Positions 1 through 6,866 of a stretch of 9,978 nucleotides of DNA are shown one piece after another (positions within the stretch are counted from its first letter, which is position 1; each line of letters starts with the position of its first letter). The stretch is taken from the NCBI GenBank assembly GCA_937930275.1, contig CALGLM010000418.1, positions 1 through 9,978 on the forward strand, read 5' to 3'. The position numbers and the translations under genes are program-made. The stretch is from an uncultured Ignavibacteria bacterium (lineage in GTDB: Bacteria; Bacteroidota; Ignavibacteria; Ignavibacteriales; Melioribacteraceae). The notes below the pieces were generated by a model, which was not told where the DNA came from, did no database searches, and was given only the letters and a program-made list of their open reading frames with translations.

Positions 1-32
1 GACTGGAGTTCAGACGTGTGCTCTTCCGATCT
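1..32 (+). other. Illumina TruSeq adapter remnant (artefact)
   Basis: These 32 bases match the 3' part of the standard Illumina TruSeq read-2 adapter, ending in the familiar GCTCTTCCGATCT. They are library sequence, not genome. Native sequence starts at 33. The adapter happens to be open in the korB frame and offers a GTG at 16, so an automatic gene caller would give the protein a false start with six artificial residues. Confidence 0.97.
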
Positions 33-33
33 A

Positions 34-816
34 GCTACAGGTCTTAAAGTTGCACGTCCTGAACTATCTGTTTGGGTTGCTACCGGAGACGGTGATTTAA
101 TGAGTATAGGCGGTAACCATTTTATTCATGCTTGCCGTAAAAATGTTGATTTAAAAGTCCTTATGTTCAATAATAGAATTTATGGATTAACCAAAGGACA
201 ATATTCACCCACAAGCGAAAAAGGAAAAATAACTAAAAGCAGTCCATACGGTGCAGTAGATTATCCATTTAATCCTATGTCATTAGCTTTAGGCAGCGAG
301 GCTACTTTTGTAGCAAAGACTTTAGATAGAGATATTAAACATATGCAGGAAATGATTAAAAAAGCTGCTGAACATAAAGGATTAGCTTTTATAGAAATAT
401 ACCAAAACTGTGTTATTTTTAATGACGGCGCTTTTGAAAAATTTACGGATAAAGAGACCAAAGCAGATAACGTATTGGTTTTGGAACACGGTAAACCAAT
501 GGTCTTTGGTAAAAACAACGATAAAGCTATAAAGCTTGAAGGATTTACTCCAAAGATAATTGATTTGAATGATCCGAATAACTCTATTAACGATGCTTGG
601 GTACATGATGAATATGACTCAAATCCTATTAGAGCGTTTATATTAGCTCATTTAGTCGATCATTCGGGTATGCCCACTCCTATTGGTGTTTATCGCAATA
701 TTCGTAAAGAAACATATGATGAAGCAGTAGTTAATCAAGTAGAGATGGTTACTACCAAAAAAGGAAAAGGTGATTTAAAATCACTATTATATAACGCAAA
801 TACTTGGGAAGTATAG
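34..816 (+). CDS. korB: 2-oxoglutarate:ferredoxin oxidoreductase, beta subunit (5'-truncated)
   Basis: Beta subunit of a 2-oxoacid:ferredoxin oxidoreductase. The family binds thiamine pyrophosphate and converts 2-oxoglutarate and CoA to succinyl-CoA and CO2, reducing ferredoxin (the reaction runs backwards in the reductive TCA cycle). The protein is cytosolic and works with an alpha/gamma subunit, KorA, presumably encoded off the left edge. Seen here: the TPP/Mg motif GDGD (codons at 85-96) followed by NNRIYGLTKGQ (from 169), the conserved QYSPTS and YPFNP stretches, and YQNC (Cys codon 409-411), which in this family supplies a cluster-ligand cysteine. About 260 native residues remain. Family members are about 330-345 long, so roughly 70-80 N-terminal residues, including the usual CPGCG cysteines, are missing because the contig ends in adapter. 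The reading frame is intact to TAG at 814. The 2-oxoglutarate assignment rests on overall resemblance to KorB; another 2-oxoacid is possible. Confidence 0.9.
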   Translation, partial: ATGLKVARPELSVWVATGDGDLMSIGGNHFIHACRKNVDLKVLMFNNRIYGLTKGQYSPTSEKGKITKSSPYGAVDYPFNPMSLALGSEATFVAKTLDRDIKHMQEMIKKAAEHKGLAFIEIYQNCVIFNDGAFEKFTDKETKADNVLVLEHGKPMVFGKNNDKAIKLEGFTPKIIDLNDPNNSINDAWVHDEYDSNPIRAFILAHLVDHSGMPTPIGVYRNIRKETYDEAVVNQVEMVTTKKGKGDLKSLLYNANTWEV

Positions 817-827
817 AATTAGTTTAA

Positions 828-857
828 CCCCTCTGCAATTGCAGAGGGGCTTTTTTT
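828..857 (+). terminator. Intrinsic terminator after korB
   Basis: Perfect 9-bp stem CCCCTCTGC / GCAGAGGGG (828-836 and 841-849) around an AATT loop, followed by C and seven Ts (851-857). It begins 12 bases after the korB stop. It stands out in an AT-rich background and is a textbook rho-independent terminator. It separates korB from the nrnA-pepA unit. Confidence 0.95.
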
Positions 858-882
858 ATTTTAAAGGCAATTAGCGGGAATT

Positions 883-1878
883 ATGTTTGAATTTAAAGAT
901 CTAAAAGATTTAATTTTAAAAAACCACAAATTTATTATTACGTGCCATGTTAATCCTGATGCAGATGCTTTGGGTAGCGAATTGGCAATGTATTATATTC
1001 TTAAAAAGTTAGATAAAGAAATAAGGATAATTAATTACAGTACTACTCCCGAAAACTTATTATTCTTAGACACTGAAAGTGTACTGGAAGTATATAATAG
1101 TAAAATACATGATGATGTTATATTAAATAGTGATGCAGTAATATTTTTGGATTTAAACGCTATTAACAGAACAAAATTAATGGCAGAAGTTTTTAATAAG
1201 TTTAACAAAGTTAAAATTTGCATTGATCATCATGAATATCCGGAAAACTTTACAGATTACATTATTTCATTAACCGAAAATTGTGCAACGGGTGAAATAA
1301 TTTATGATTTTATAAAAGCTACAGGTATTTGCGAGGTTGACTATAACATAGCATACTGTTTGTATGCCGCAATTATGACAGATACAGGATCATTTAGATT
1401 TGAGAGAACATCTCCCAAAACTCATAGAATAATTGCAGAATTTTTAGAGCTTGGTATCAAACCAAACGAAATTTATATTAATGTTTATGAAAAATCTAAT
1501 ATAGAAAAAATTAAATTATTGGGGTTAATGCTTTCTAATTTAATGATAAATGAAGAAAAAAATATTTGTTATTATTTAATTACTCAAGATTTAATAAATA
1601 ATTACGGTGTAGAAGAGTCGGAAATTGACGGTTTTGTAAATAATACTTTAACAATAAAAGGGATAAAAGTGGGGATGCTTTTTATTGAATTAACAGACGG
1701 GTTTAAAGTAAGTTTACGAAGTAGGGGAAAAATACCGGTTAATATATTGGCTAAGAAATATGGCGGCGGGGGACATTTAAATGCTTCGGGAATTAGAATG
1801 ATAAATAAATCAGTTTTTGAATACAAAAGTTTAATTATTAAAGACGCCGAAGAATTAATTAAAACTTACGGAGAATAA
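883..1878 (+). CDS. nrnA: DHH/DHHA1 phosphoesterase, NrnA-type (nanoRNase / pAp phosphatase)
   Basis: Cytosolic DHH-superfamily phosphoesterase of 331 residues, the usual NrnA length. NrnA proteins degrade 2-5 nt RNA oligomers and dephosphorylate 3'-phosphoadenosine 5'-phosphate, using a two-metal (usually Mn) centre. Seen here in order: motif I HVNPDADALGS (22-32), motif II DLNAINR (90-96), the signature DHH (115-117), motif IV TDTGSFRF (166-173), then a C-terminal DHHA1 substrate-binding domain with GGGGHLNASG (294-303). All metal-ligand positions expected in the family are present. The Shine-Dalgarno sequence is weak (GGGA at 876-879), but no better in-frame start lies upstream, and only about 25 bases separate the start from the preceding terminator. 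The next gene follows after one base, so the two are probably co-transcribed. Substrate choice (nanoRNA, pAp or cyclic-dinucleotide products) cannot be read from sequence alone. Confidence 0.88.
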   Translation: MFEFKDLKDLILKNHKFIITCHVNPDADALGSELAMYYILKKLDKEIRIINYSTTPENLLFLDTESVLEVYNSKIHDDVILNSDAVIFLDLNAINRTKLMAEVFNKFNKVKICIDHHEYPENFTDYIISLTENCATGEIIYDFIKATGICEVDYNIAYCLYAAIMTDTGSFRFERTSPKTHRIIAEFLELGIKPNEIYINVYEKSNIEKIKLLGLMLSNLMINEEKNICYYLITQDLINNYGVEESEIDGFVNNTLTIKGIKVGMLFIELTDGFKVSLRSRGKIPVNILAKKYGGGGHLNASGIRMINKSVFEYKSLIIKDAEELIKTYGE

Positions 1879-1879
1879 A

Positions 1880-3385
1880 ATGTTTAACATTACAATTAAA
1901 ACAAAACCGCAGGATAGTGCTTTTGAAAAATCATCCGTTAATATTGAATTTTTTAATAATGACGAAAATTTGGCAAAAACAGTAGAAGACTTTTTAATTA
2001 AAAACAACATAAAACTTAATGCCGTTATTCATAAAAAACTTATTGATAGCAAAGAGTATAAAGAAGTTAAAATTCAAGGATTTGACGATAATCCTTATTT
2101 AACTATAATTAATAAAATAAAGGTAGATAAAAAATTTAATAACGATTATTTTAGGAATTATTGTGCAAAAATTATTAAAGAAATATCGGATGAACCGGTT
2201 AGTTCGCTATATATTCAATTACCCGAATTTACCGAATTTGAAAAATATTTTGATAATAATTTAAGCTTTTATCAATCTTTTGTAGAAGGAATATTGTTAG
2301 GGAACTATGCATTTGATAAATACAAAAGCGATAAAAAAAGCGTTAAAAATTTAAAAGTTTATTTTGTTAGCGAAAATAAAAATATAGTTGGCGATGCAAT
2401 TAAATTAGCAGAAAATGTAATGAAAGGGGTTTACTATACACGCGATTTAGTTAACGAAATTCCGGATGTATTAACACCGCAAACCTTAGCAATAAGTGCT
2501 AAAGATGAACTTGTAAAATTAGGAATTAGCGTAAAAGTTATGAATTTTGAACAATTAAAAAAAATGGGGATGAACGGAATTATTTCGGTTGGTAGAGCAA
2601 GTACAAATCCCCCGTTAATGATTGTTCTTGAATACAAGCCAAAAATAAAAGCTAAAGCAAAAATAGCATTAGTGGGAAAAGGGGTTACGTACGATGCCGG
2701 AGGTTTATCGCTAAAAACTACCGAAGGGATGATTGAGATGAAAGCAGATATGGCAGGAGCCGGTGTAGTAATGGGCGTATTTAAAACAACAGCTTTAGAA
2801 AAATTACCCGTTCACTTAATAGGCGTTATTCCGGCAGTTGAAAACGTAATTAGCGGTAATGCTTATAAGCCGAGCGATATTATAAAAACTGCTTCGGGAA
2901 AAACAATTGAAGTAGGAAATACGGATGCAGAAGGAAGAATTATACTATCTGATGCCTTGTATTATGCATGCAAACAAAAACCTGATTACTTAATTGATTA
3001 CGCTACCTTAACCGGTGCATGTGTAGTTGCGTTGGGCGAGTTTACAGCGGGATTATTTGCTAACGATGACGATTATGCAAATAATTTGCTAAATGCTGCA
3101 AAATCTGTCGGCGAGCGCTTATGGCAGCTTCCTATGTGGGATGAATATAACTCGCTGATAGAAAGTAAACTGGCTGATGTTAAAAACGTAGGCGGAAGAT
3201 GGGGAGGAGCAATTACCGCTGCAAAATTCTTAGAGCATTTTGTTGATGAATCAATAAATTGGGCACACTTAGATATCGCAGGTCCTTCAATAGCATATAA
3301 ATTAAATAGTTATTCTGATAATTACAACACTGCCTACGGTGTTAGATTAACCGTAAAATATTTACAGGATTTAAGTAATAAGTGA
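1880..3385 (+). CDS. pepA: Leucyl aminopeptidase, M17 family
   Basis: Cytosolic M17 aminopeptidase that removes N-terminal residues from peptides with two divalent metals; family members form hexamers. The 501-residue length is typical. The N-terminal third (about 1-170) is the variable M17 N domain; the catalytic domain follows. Seen here: GKGVTYDAGGLSLK gives K267, D272 and K279, then D290 in KADMAG, and the family signature NTDAEGR gives D349, E351 and R353. The spacing matches E. coli PepA (K270, D275, K282, D293, D352, E354, R356) residue for residue, so the enzyme should be active. A late conserved block, GGRWGGAITAAKF, is also present. The ATG is one base after the nrnA stop, with GGAG at 1870-1873 inside the end of nrnA, which suggests translational coupling. 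The function is probably peptide turnover; DNA binding as in E. coli PepA cannot be inferred. Confidence 0.95.
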   Translation: MFNITIKTKPQDSAFEKSSVNIEFFNNDENLAKTVEDFLIKNNIKLNAVIHKKLIDSKEYKEVKIQGFDDNPYLTIINKIKVDKKFNNDYFRNYCAKIIKEISDEPVSSLYIQLPEFTEFEKYFDNNLSFYQSFVEGILLGNYAFDKYKSDKKSVKNLKVYFVSENKNIVGDAIKLAENVMKGVYYTRDLVNEIPDVLTPQTLAISAKDELVKLGISVKVMNFEQLKKMGMNGIISVGRASTNPPLMIVLEYKPKIKAKAKIALVGKGVTYDAGGLSLKTTEGMIEMKADMAGAGVVMGVFKTTALEKLPVHLIGVIPAVENVISGNAYKPSDIIKTASGKTIEVGNTDAEGRIILSDALYYACKQKPDYLIDYATLTGACVVALGEFTAGLFANDDDYANNLLNAAKSVGERLWQLPMWDEYNSLIESKLADVKNVGGRWGGAITAAKFLEHFVDESINWAHLDIAGPSIAYKLNSYSDNYNTAYGVRLTVKYLQDLSNK

Positions 3386-3396
3386 TATTGAATTTT

Positions 3397-3444
3397 TAAG
3401 ACAAAACCTCTGTTTATAATTAAAAACGGAGGTTTTATGTCTTA
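3397..3444 (+). promoter_or_regulatory. Hairpin enclosing the RBS and start codon of the DUF302 gene
   Basis: The left arm 3397-3415 pairs with 3424-3444. Outer helix: TAAGACA (3397-3403) with TGTCTTA (3438-3444), 7 bp. Inner helix: 3404-3415 with 3424-3435, 12 bp including one T-G wobble. A two-base bulge (3436-3437) lies on the right side and the loop is 3416-3423. The right arm contains the Shine-Dalgarno GGAGG (3428-3432) and the ATG (3437-3439). In an mRNA reading through from pepA the ribosome site would be base-paired. It is not a normal terminator, because no T tract follows the full stem, although the inner helix ends in TTTT. The pairing is seen directly; the regulatory role is inferred. 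Confidence 0.6.
3415..3420 (+). promoter_or_regulatory. Possible -10 element (TATAAT) just upstream of the DUF302 gene
   Basis: A perfect TATAAT lies partly in the loop of the hairpin. A transcript from it would start near 3426-3428, giving a leader of about ten bases with the GGAGG free of its pairing partner. No good -35 sits at 16-18 bases; TTGAAT (3388-3393) is 21 bases away, which is too far for a standard promoter. In AT-rich DNA the hexamer could be chance. Confidence 0.3.
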
Positions 3445-3823
3445 TCATATATCAAAAGTAGTAAATTTATCTTTTGAAGAAGCAGAAAACAGAATTAGGG
3501 AAGAATTAAAAAATGTAGGGTTTGGCATTCTTACTGAAATTAACGTAAAAAAAACGCTTAAAGAAAGAATAAACGAAGAATTCAGAGATTATAAAATACT
3601 TGGAGCTTGTAATCCTAAAATTGCCCATAAAGCGCTTTTATCTGATGATAAACTTGGGGTAATGCTTCCTTGCTCTGTTGTAATTCAAAAACATCAAAAC
3701 GGTGATGTTGAAATTTCAATAATGAATCCGGTACCGTTTATCAATTTAACAAATAACGAAAATGTAACAAAATTTGCCAACGATATAGAATTTTTATTAA
3801 ATTCTGCCATGGAAAGAATATAA
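3437..3823 (+). CDS. DUF302 domain protein
   Basis: Small cytosolic protein of 128 residues made almost entirely of one DUF302 domain. The family's molecular role is not established. Seen here: the conserved GFGILTEINVKKTL (28-41), the core ILGACNP (54-60) with its single conserved cysteine, and LPCSVVI (77-83). There is no signal peptide and no membrane segment, unlike some DUF302 proteins. The start is well supported by GGAGG at 3428-3432, but both are buried in an inverted repeat (3397-3444). The gene lies 51 bases after pepA on the same strand, so it may be read from the nrnA-pepA transcript, from its own promoter, or both. No terminator is visible after its stop. Family membership is clear; function is unknown. 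Confidence 0.88.
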   Translation: MSYHISKVVNLSFEEAENRIREELKNVGFGILTEINVKKTLKERINEEFRDYKILGACNPKIAHKALLSDDKLGVMLPCSVVIQKHQNGDVEISIMNPVPFINLTNNENVTKFANDIEFLLNSAMERI

Positions 3824-3932
3824 TTATAAACATTTTAATGCAAATTTTTGTCACATATTACACCAACAAATTTTTACATTATGATTATTATTCTATTTTT
3901 ATTAATTTGTATGGGTAAATATTAATTTATGT

Positions 3933-3936
3933 GAGG
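3933..3936 (+). promoter_or_regulatory. Shine-Dalgarno fixing a TTG start for the M14 gene
   Basis: GAGG lies five bases before TTG 3942. No in-frame ATG lies nearby upstream; the first internal ATG (codon 11) would delete most of the signal peptide. The non-ATG start is therefore the best reading. Confidence 0.75.
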
Positions 3937-3941
3937 TTAGA

Positions 3942-5777
3942 TTGTTTAAACAATTATTGATTTTATGCTTTATGGCTGTAATTATTAACGGACAAGTTAA
4001 GTTTGATGCAAATTTTGAGAGTGGAAATCTAAATACGGTAACTACAACGGATTCAGTTACTTTTAAAGTAACAACAAAGCAGGATATAGGGGGCAGATGG
4101 TTTTATTTTAGAATAACCGGGGTAAAAAATCGATATATTCGTGTAAATGTTACTAATAGTGACGTAAAACGTGCGATGTACAGTTATGATAACAAAACTT
4201 ATAATCGATTTACACTATCAGAATCTCCTTCAATGAATGTTTTTCAGAAAACATTTGAAGAAGATACGGTTTTTGTTTCTTATTATACACCTTACACGTT
4301 AAGTAGATTAAACGAACAAATAAGTTATTGGACTCAAAATCCTGAATGTACTCAAAACATAATAGGATATACTAATCATAATCTACCGATAAAAGAATTA
4401 GTAATAACTGATCCTTTTATACCTGTAAGCGAAAAATATGTAGTATGGATTCATGCAAGAACTCATCCCGGTGAAACCCCATCATCTTACCATTTTGAAG
4501 GGCTTGTAAATAGGTTGTTACAAAACGATGATTATGCCGTTTTCTTACGTAAGAATATTGAATTTCATTTAGTTCCTACAACTAACCCTGACGGTGTTTA
4601 TTACGGTAGAAGTAGAACAAATTATGACGGAGTTGACCTTGAATCAAATTGGAATAAAGCCGAAGACCAAACAACGACCGAAGTTAAATTACTAAAAGCA
4701 AGGATGACGGAAGTTTGTAATCAGAAAGTAATAAATACGGCTTTAAACTTGCATTCAATAGCTTCTCCTATGTGTACATTTTATGTTCATACGGCATCAT
4801 CTACAAGTGATCTTTTTTACCGCAGGCAATATCAGTTAGCTTATTTAAATACTTCGAATAATGATTATTTCCCGCAATCAGATATTGATGAATCTAACTT
4901 AAGTGCAGTTTATCCGGAAGGTTGGTTATGGGCTAATTACGGTGAAACGCCGGTTGCAATGACTTATGAAACTCCTTATGATTATTATTCAAACGGTACA
5001 GTTGTAACCAACGATAATTTATATGAACTCGGTTTTAAAACATTATATGCAGTTGCTGACTTTTTAGAACTAAGTCACCCAAAATATCAAATCTTGGATA
5101 ATAAAAATGCAGTGAAGGTCGGAGAATGGAATGAATATAATTGGGGAACAAGATATTTTAGCGATAATTTTTATGCCGCAGCACAAGGATTTGGCTTAAA
5201 CAATGTTACTTATACAAGTCAAGAATTAACGACAGGTGAGTATTCTATTTTTGCTTGGTGGCAGGATGATACCGATAATGCATCCAATACTCGTTTTACT
5301 ATCTTAAATAACGGCGAAGAAAATATTATTGAAAAATCACAAAAAACAGACGGCGGAAATTGGAACTATTTATCTGATATAAAAATCAAATCTCCCGGCA
5401 TTATTCAACTTAAGGTTGATGATATGGCAAACGGAAATGTGGTTGCGGATGCATTCAAAATTATATATAAAGGTGAAATTAGCAGTGTGGAAAGTATAAC
5501 CGAGCCGGATTTTACCTTATATCAAAATTACCCTAATCCGTTTAATCCGAGTACTACAATTAAGTTTTCGTTAAAAAATCCTACAAATGTTGTACTAAGA
5601 ATATACAACGTACTCGGAAAGCTGGTTACAACTTTAGTTGATGAAAGATTGAATTCCGGAACACATGAATTTGTTTTTGATGCTGGTAGATTTGGCGGAT
5701 TATCCAGCGGAGTTTATTACTACCAATTAATAACGGAAAAATCGACCTATACAAAAGGAATGATTTTAGTTAAATGA
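3942..5777 (+). CDS. Secreted M14 carboxypeptidase-like protein with T9SS sorting domain
   Basis: Predicted secreted zinc peptidase of the M14 family, 611 residues, multidomain. Order: signal peptide 1 to about 17 (MFKQLLILCFMAVIING); N-terminal beta domain about 20-130 resembling that of eukaryotic cytosolic carboxypeptidases (FDANFESGNL, GRWFYFRITG); M14 catalytic domain about 140-375; golvesin/xanthan-lyase-type beta domain about 380-507; T9SS type A sorting domain 524-611 (LYQNYPNPFNPSTT to the final MILVK). Zinc ligands are visible as H175 and E178 (HPGE) and H271 (NLHS), with E343 (MTYET) as likely catalytic glutamate and NPDG at 215-218. Odd: where family members carry DLNR, whose Asn and Arg bind the substrate C-terminal carboxylate, this protein has DLES (232-235). 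It should pass through Sec, cross the outer membrane by T9SS and lose its tail, ending at the surface or in the medium. Substrate unknown. It is convergent with lptG, with six bases between stops. Confidence 0.9.
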   Translation: MFKQLLILCFMAVIINGQVKFDANFESGNLNTVTTTDSVTFKVTTKQDIGGRWFYFRITGVKNRYIRVNVTNSDVKRAMYSYDNKTYNRFTLSESPSMNVFQKTFEEDTVFVSYYTPYTLSRLNEQISYWTQNPECTQNIIGYTNHNLPIKELVITDPFIPVSEKYVVWIHARTHPGETPSSYHFEGLVNRLLQNDDYAVFLRKNIEFHLVPTTNPDGVYYGRSRTNYDGVDLESNWNKAEDQTTTEVKLLKARMTEVCNQKVINTALNLHSIASPMCTFYVHTASSTSDLFYRRQYQLAYLNTSNNDYFPQSDIDESNLSAVYPEGWLWANYGETPVAMTYETPYDYYSNGTVVTNDNLYELGFKTLYAVADFLELSHPKYQILDNKNAVKVGEWNEYNWGTRYFSDNFYAAAQGFGLNNVTYTSQELTTGEYSIFAWWQDDTDNASNTRFTILNNGEENIIEKSQKTDGGNWNYLSDIKIKSPGIIQLKVDDMANGNVVADAFKIIYKGEISSVESITEPDFTLYQNYPNPFNPSTTIKFSLKNPTNVVLRIYNVLGKLVTTLVDERLNSGTHEFVFDAGRFGGLSSGVYYYQLITEKSTYTKGMILVK

Positions 5778-5783
5778 CTATAA

Positions 5784-6866
5784 TTAATTCCGAGAACGAA
5801 AAATATTAAAAACAGCAGCTATTAAAAACACGACATTCGCAAACCAAGCAGTTAAAACGGGGTTCATTACCCCGTTTTTGCCAAATGCTTGACTAATTTT
5901 CATAAAAACTAAATATAAAAACGTAATTAATAAGTTAACTCCGAATTGTAATGCTACACCGCCTCTTCTTTTATTTGAAGATATCGGAAGCCCAAACAGA
6001 ACAACAATAATACTACTAAAAGCAAAAGCTATACGGGAATGGTAATCAATCCATGTCCTTGTACTATCGTTTCCGGCTTTTTGTTCGTCAACTGCTTGTT
6101 TATATAGTTCAGGCAATGTCATTTCTTCAGGTTTTCTTTGTTTTTTAATAACATCTTCTGGTATAAAATTTAAATAATCTATCTCTTTAGTAGCAAATTT
6201 CTCAAAATTTTCTCTATCATTGTAAAATACTCTACTTGTGCCGTCTTTTAATACCCAAAATTTTTTCTTAAAATCGTATTGCATTCTAATTGCGTCAATC
6301 CTTGCCGTCATTTTTGTGATATCGTTTTTATCAAACTCTTGAATACTAACTCGATGGGCAACATTGTTAACTACATCAAAAAAGCTTATGGAAACTATTC
6401 TTGTTTTAGTATCTTGAAAGTAAATATTATTTCCTGCCCTAAACACATTCTTATTCATAAAGTTTTGTTCGATATAAGTTAAATGTTTGTTTGCATATGG
6501 TACTACATAACCGCCAAAATAAATTGAAAAAATCGAGATGAAAAAAGATGTAATAATAAAAGGTAACATAAAACGAAATAACCCAATACCCGCAGACCTA
6601 ATTGCCGTTAATTCATTTAAATTTGCAAGTTTACCCGCTGTAAATAAAGCAGAAAGGAGAACTGCAACCGGAATCATTAATCTAAGTATTTCGGGAATAA
6701 AAACTAAATAATACTGTAAAATTATATAATTAGGAACATTTTGGTCAATAAAATCATCAAGCTTTTCCATTAAATCTATTAAAACAAATAACAAAGTAAA
6801 AGCAAGCAATCCAAAAAGAATGGTTTGAATAAACTGTTTAATAAGATATTTATCAAGAATTTTCAT
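5784..6866 (-). CDS. lptG: LPS export permease, LptF/LptG family (LptG)
   Basis: Inner-membrane permease of the LptB2FG ABC exporter, which extracts LPS and passes it to the LptC/LptA bridge. The protein has 360 residues, the usual length. Topology seen: three N-terminal helices (about 12-31, 51-76, 96-118), a periplasmic beta domain (about 125-250), and three C-terminal helices (about 278-295, 302-324, 334-354). The family segment NELTAIRSAGIGLFRFMLP follows helix 2; this cytoplasmic coupling region contacts LptB. I chose ATG at 6866, giving MKILDKYLIKQF, the typical LptG opening; a GTG at 6872 would add two residues. The start overlaps the end of lptF by 14 bases (20 with GTG), so translation is likely coupled. 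Assignment to LptG rather than LptF rests on gene order and the MKILDKY start. A terminator-like hairpin lies inside the 3' part of the gene (5854-5879). Confidence 0.88.
   Translation of the reverse strand: MKILDKYLIKQFIQTILFGLLAFTLLFVLIDLMEKLDDFIDQNVPNYIILQYYLVFIPEILRLMIPVAVLLSALFTAGKLANLNELTAIRSAGIGLFRFMLPFIITSFFISIFSIYFGGYVVPYANKHLTYIEQNFMNKNVFRAGNNIYFQDTKTRIVSISFFDVVNNVAHRVSIQEFDKNDITKMTARIDAIRMQYDFKKKFWVLKDGTSRVFYNDRENFEKFATKEIDYLNFIPEDVIKKQRKPEEMTLPELYKQAVDEQKAGNDSTRTWIDYHSRIAFAFSSIIVVLFGLPISSNKRRGGVALQFGVNLLITFLYLVFMKISQAFGKNGVMNPVLTAWFANVVFLIAAVFNIFRSRN
5854..5879 (+). terminator. Terminator-like hairpin inside the lptG 3' end, probably ending the M14 transcript
   Basis: Perfect 10-bp stem AAAACGGGGT / ACCCCGTTTT (5854-5863 and 5869-5878) with a five-base loop, followed by one more T. 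It starts 77 bases after the M14 stop and is the only GC-rich hairpin near the convergent gene ends. Read on the plus strand it resembles a rho-independent terminator for the M14 gene. On the minus strand it is also followed by TTTT but lies in translated lptG sequence (codons for GKNGVMNPVL), where ribosomes would normally block hairpin formation. Confidence 0.65.

Noticed and set aside
16..33. GTG start of the korB reading frame
   Set aside because: The codons at 16-30 lie wholly in the Illumina adapter and the codon at 31-33 is mostly adapter, so this is not a biological start.
261..606. Minus-strand open frames opposite korB
   Set aside because: Shadows of a well-conserved coding sequence; no family resemblance, no ribosome site.
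3397..3444. Hairpin as a plain terminator of the pepA operon
   Set aside because: The complete stem is not followed by a T tract and its right arm runs into coding sequence. Only the inner helix with TTTT would qualify, and weakly.
3824..3941. Promoter or small gene between DUF302 and the M14 gene
   Set aside because: TTGTCA (3848) and TTTACA (3873) have no -10 at proper spacing, and TATTAT (3886) has no -35. A weak ACAAATT/AATTTGT pair with a 31-base loop is expected by chance. The M14 promoter is probably here but cannot be placed.
6279..6482. Plus-strand open frame inside lptG
   Set aside because: Antisense shadow of the LptG periplasmic domain; composition and start context are not gene-like.
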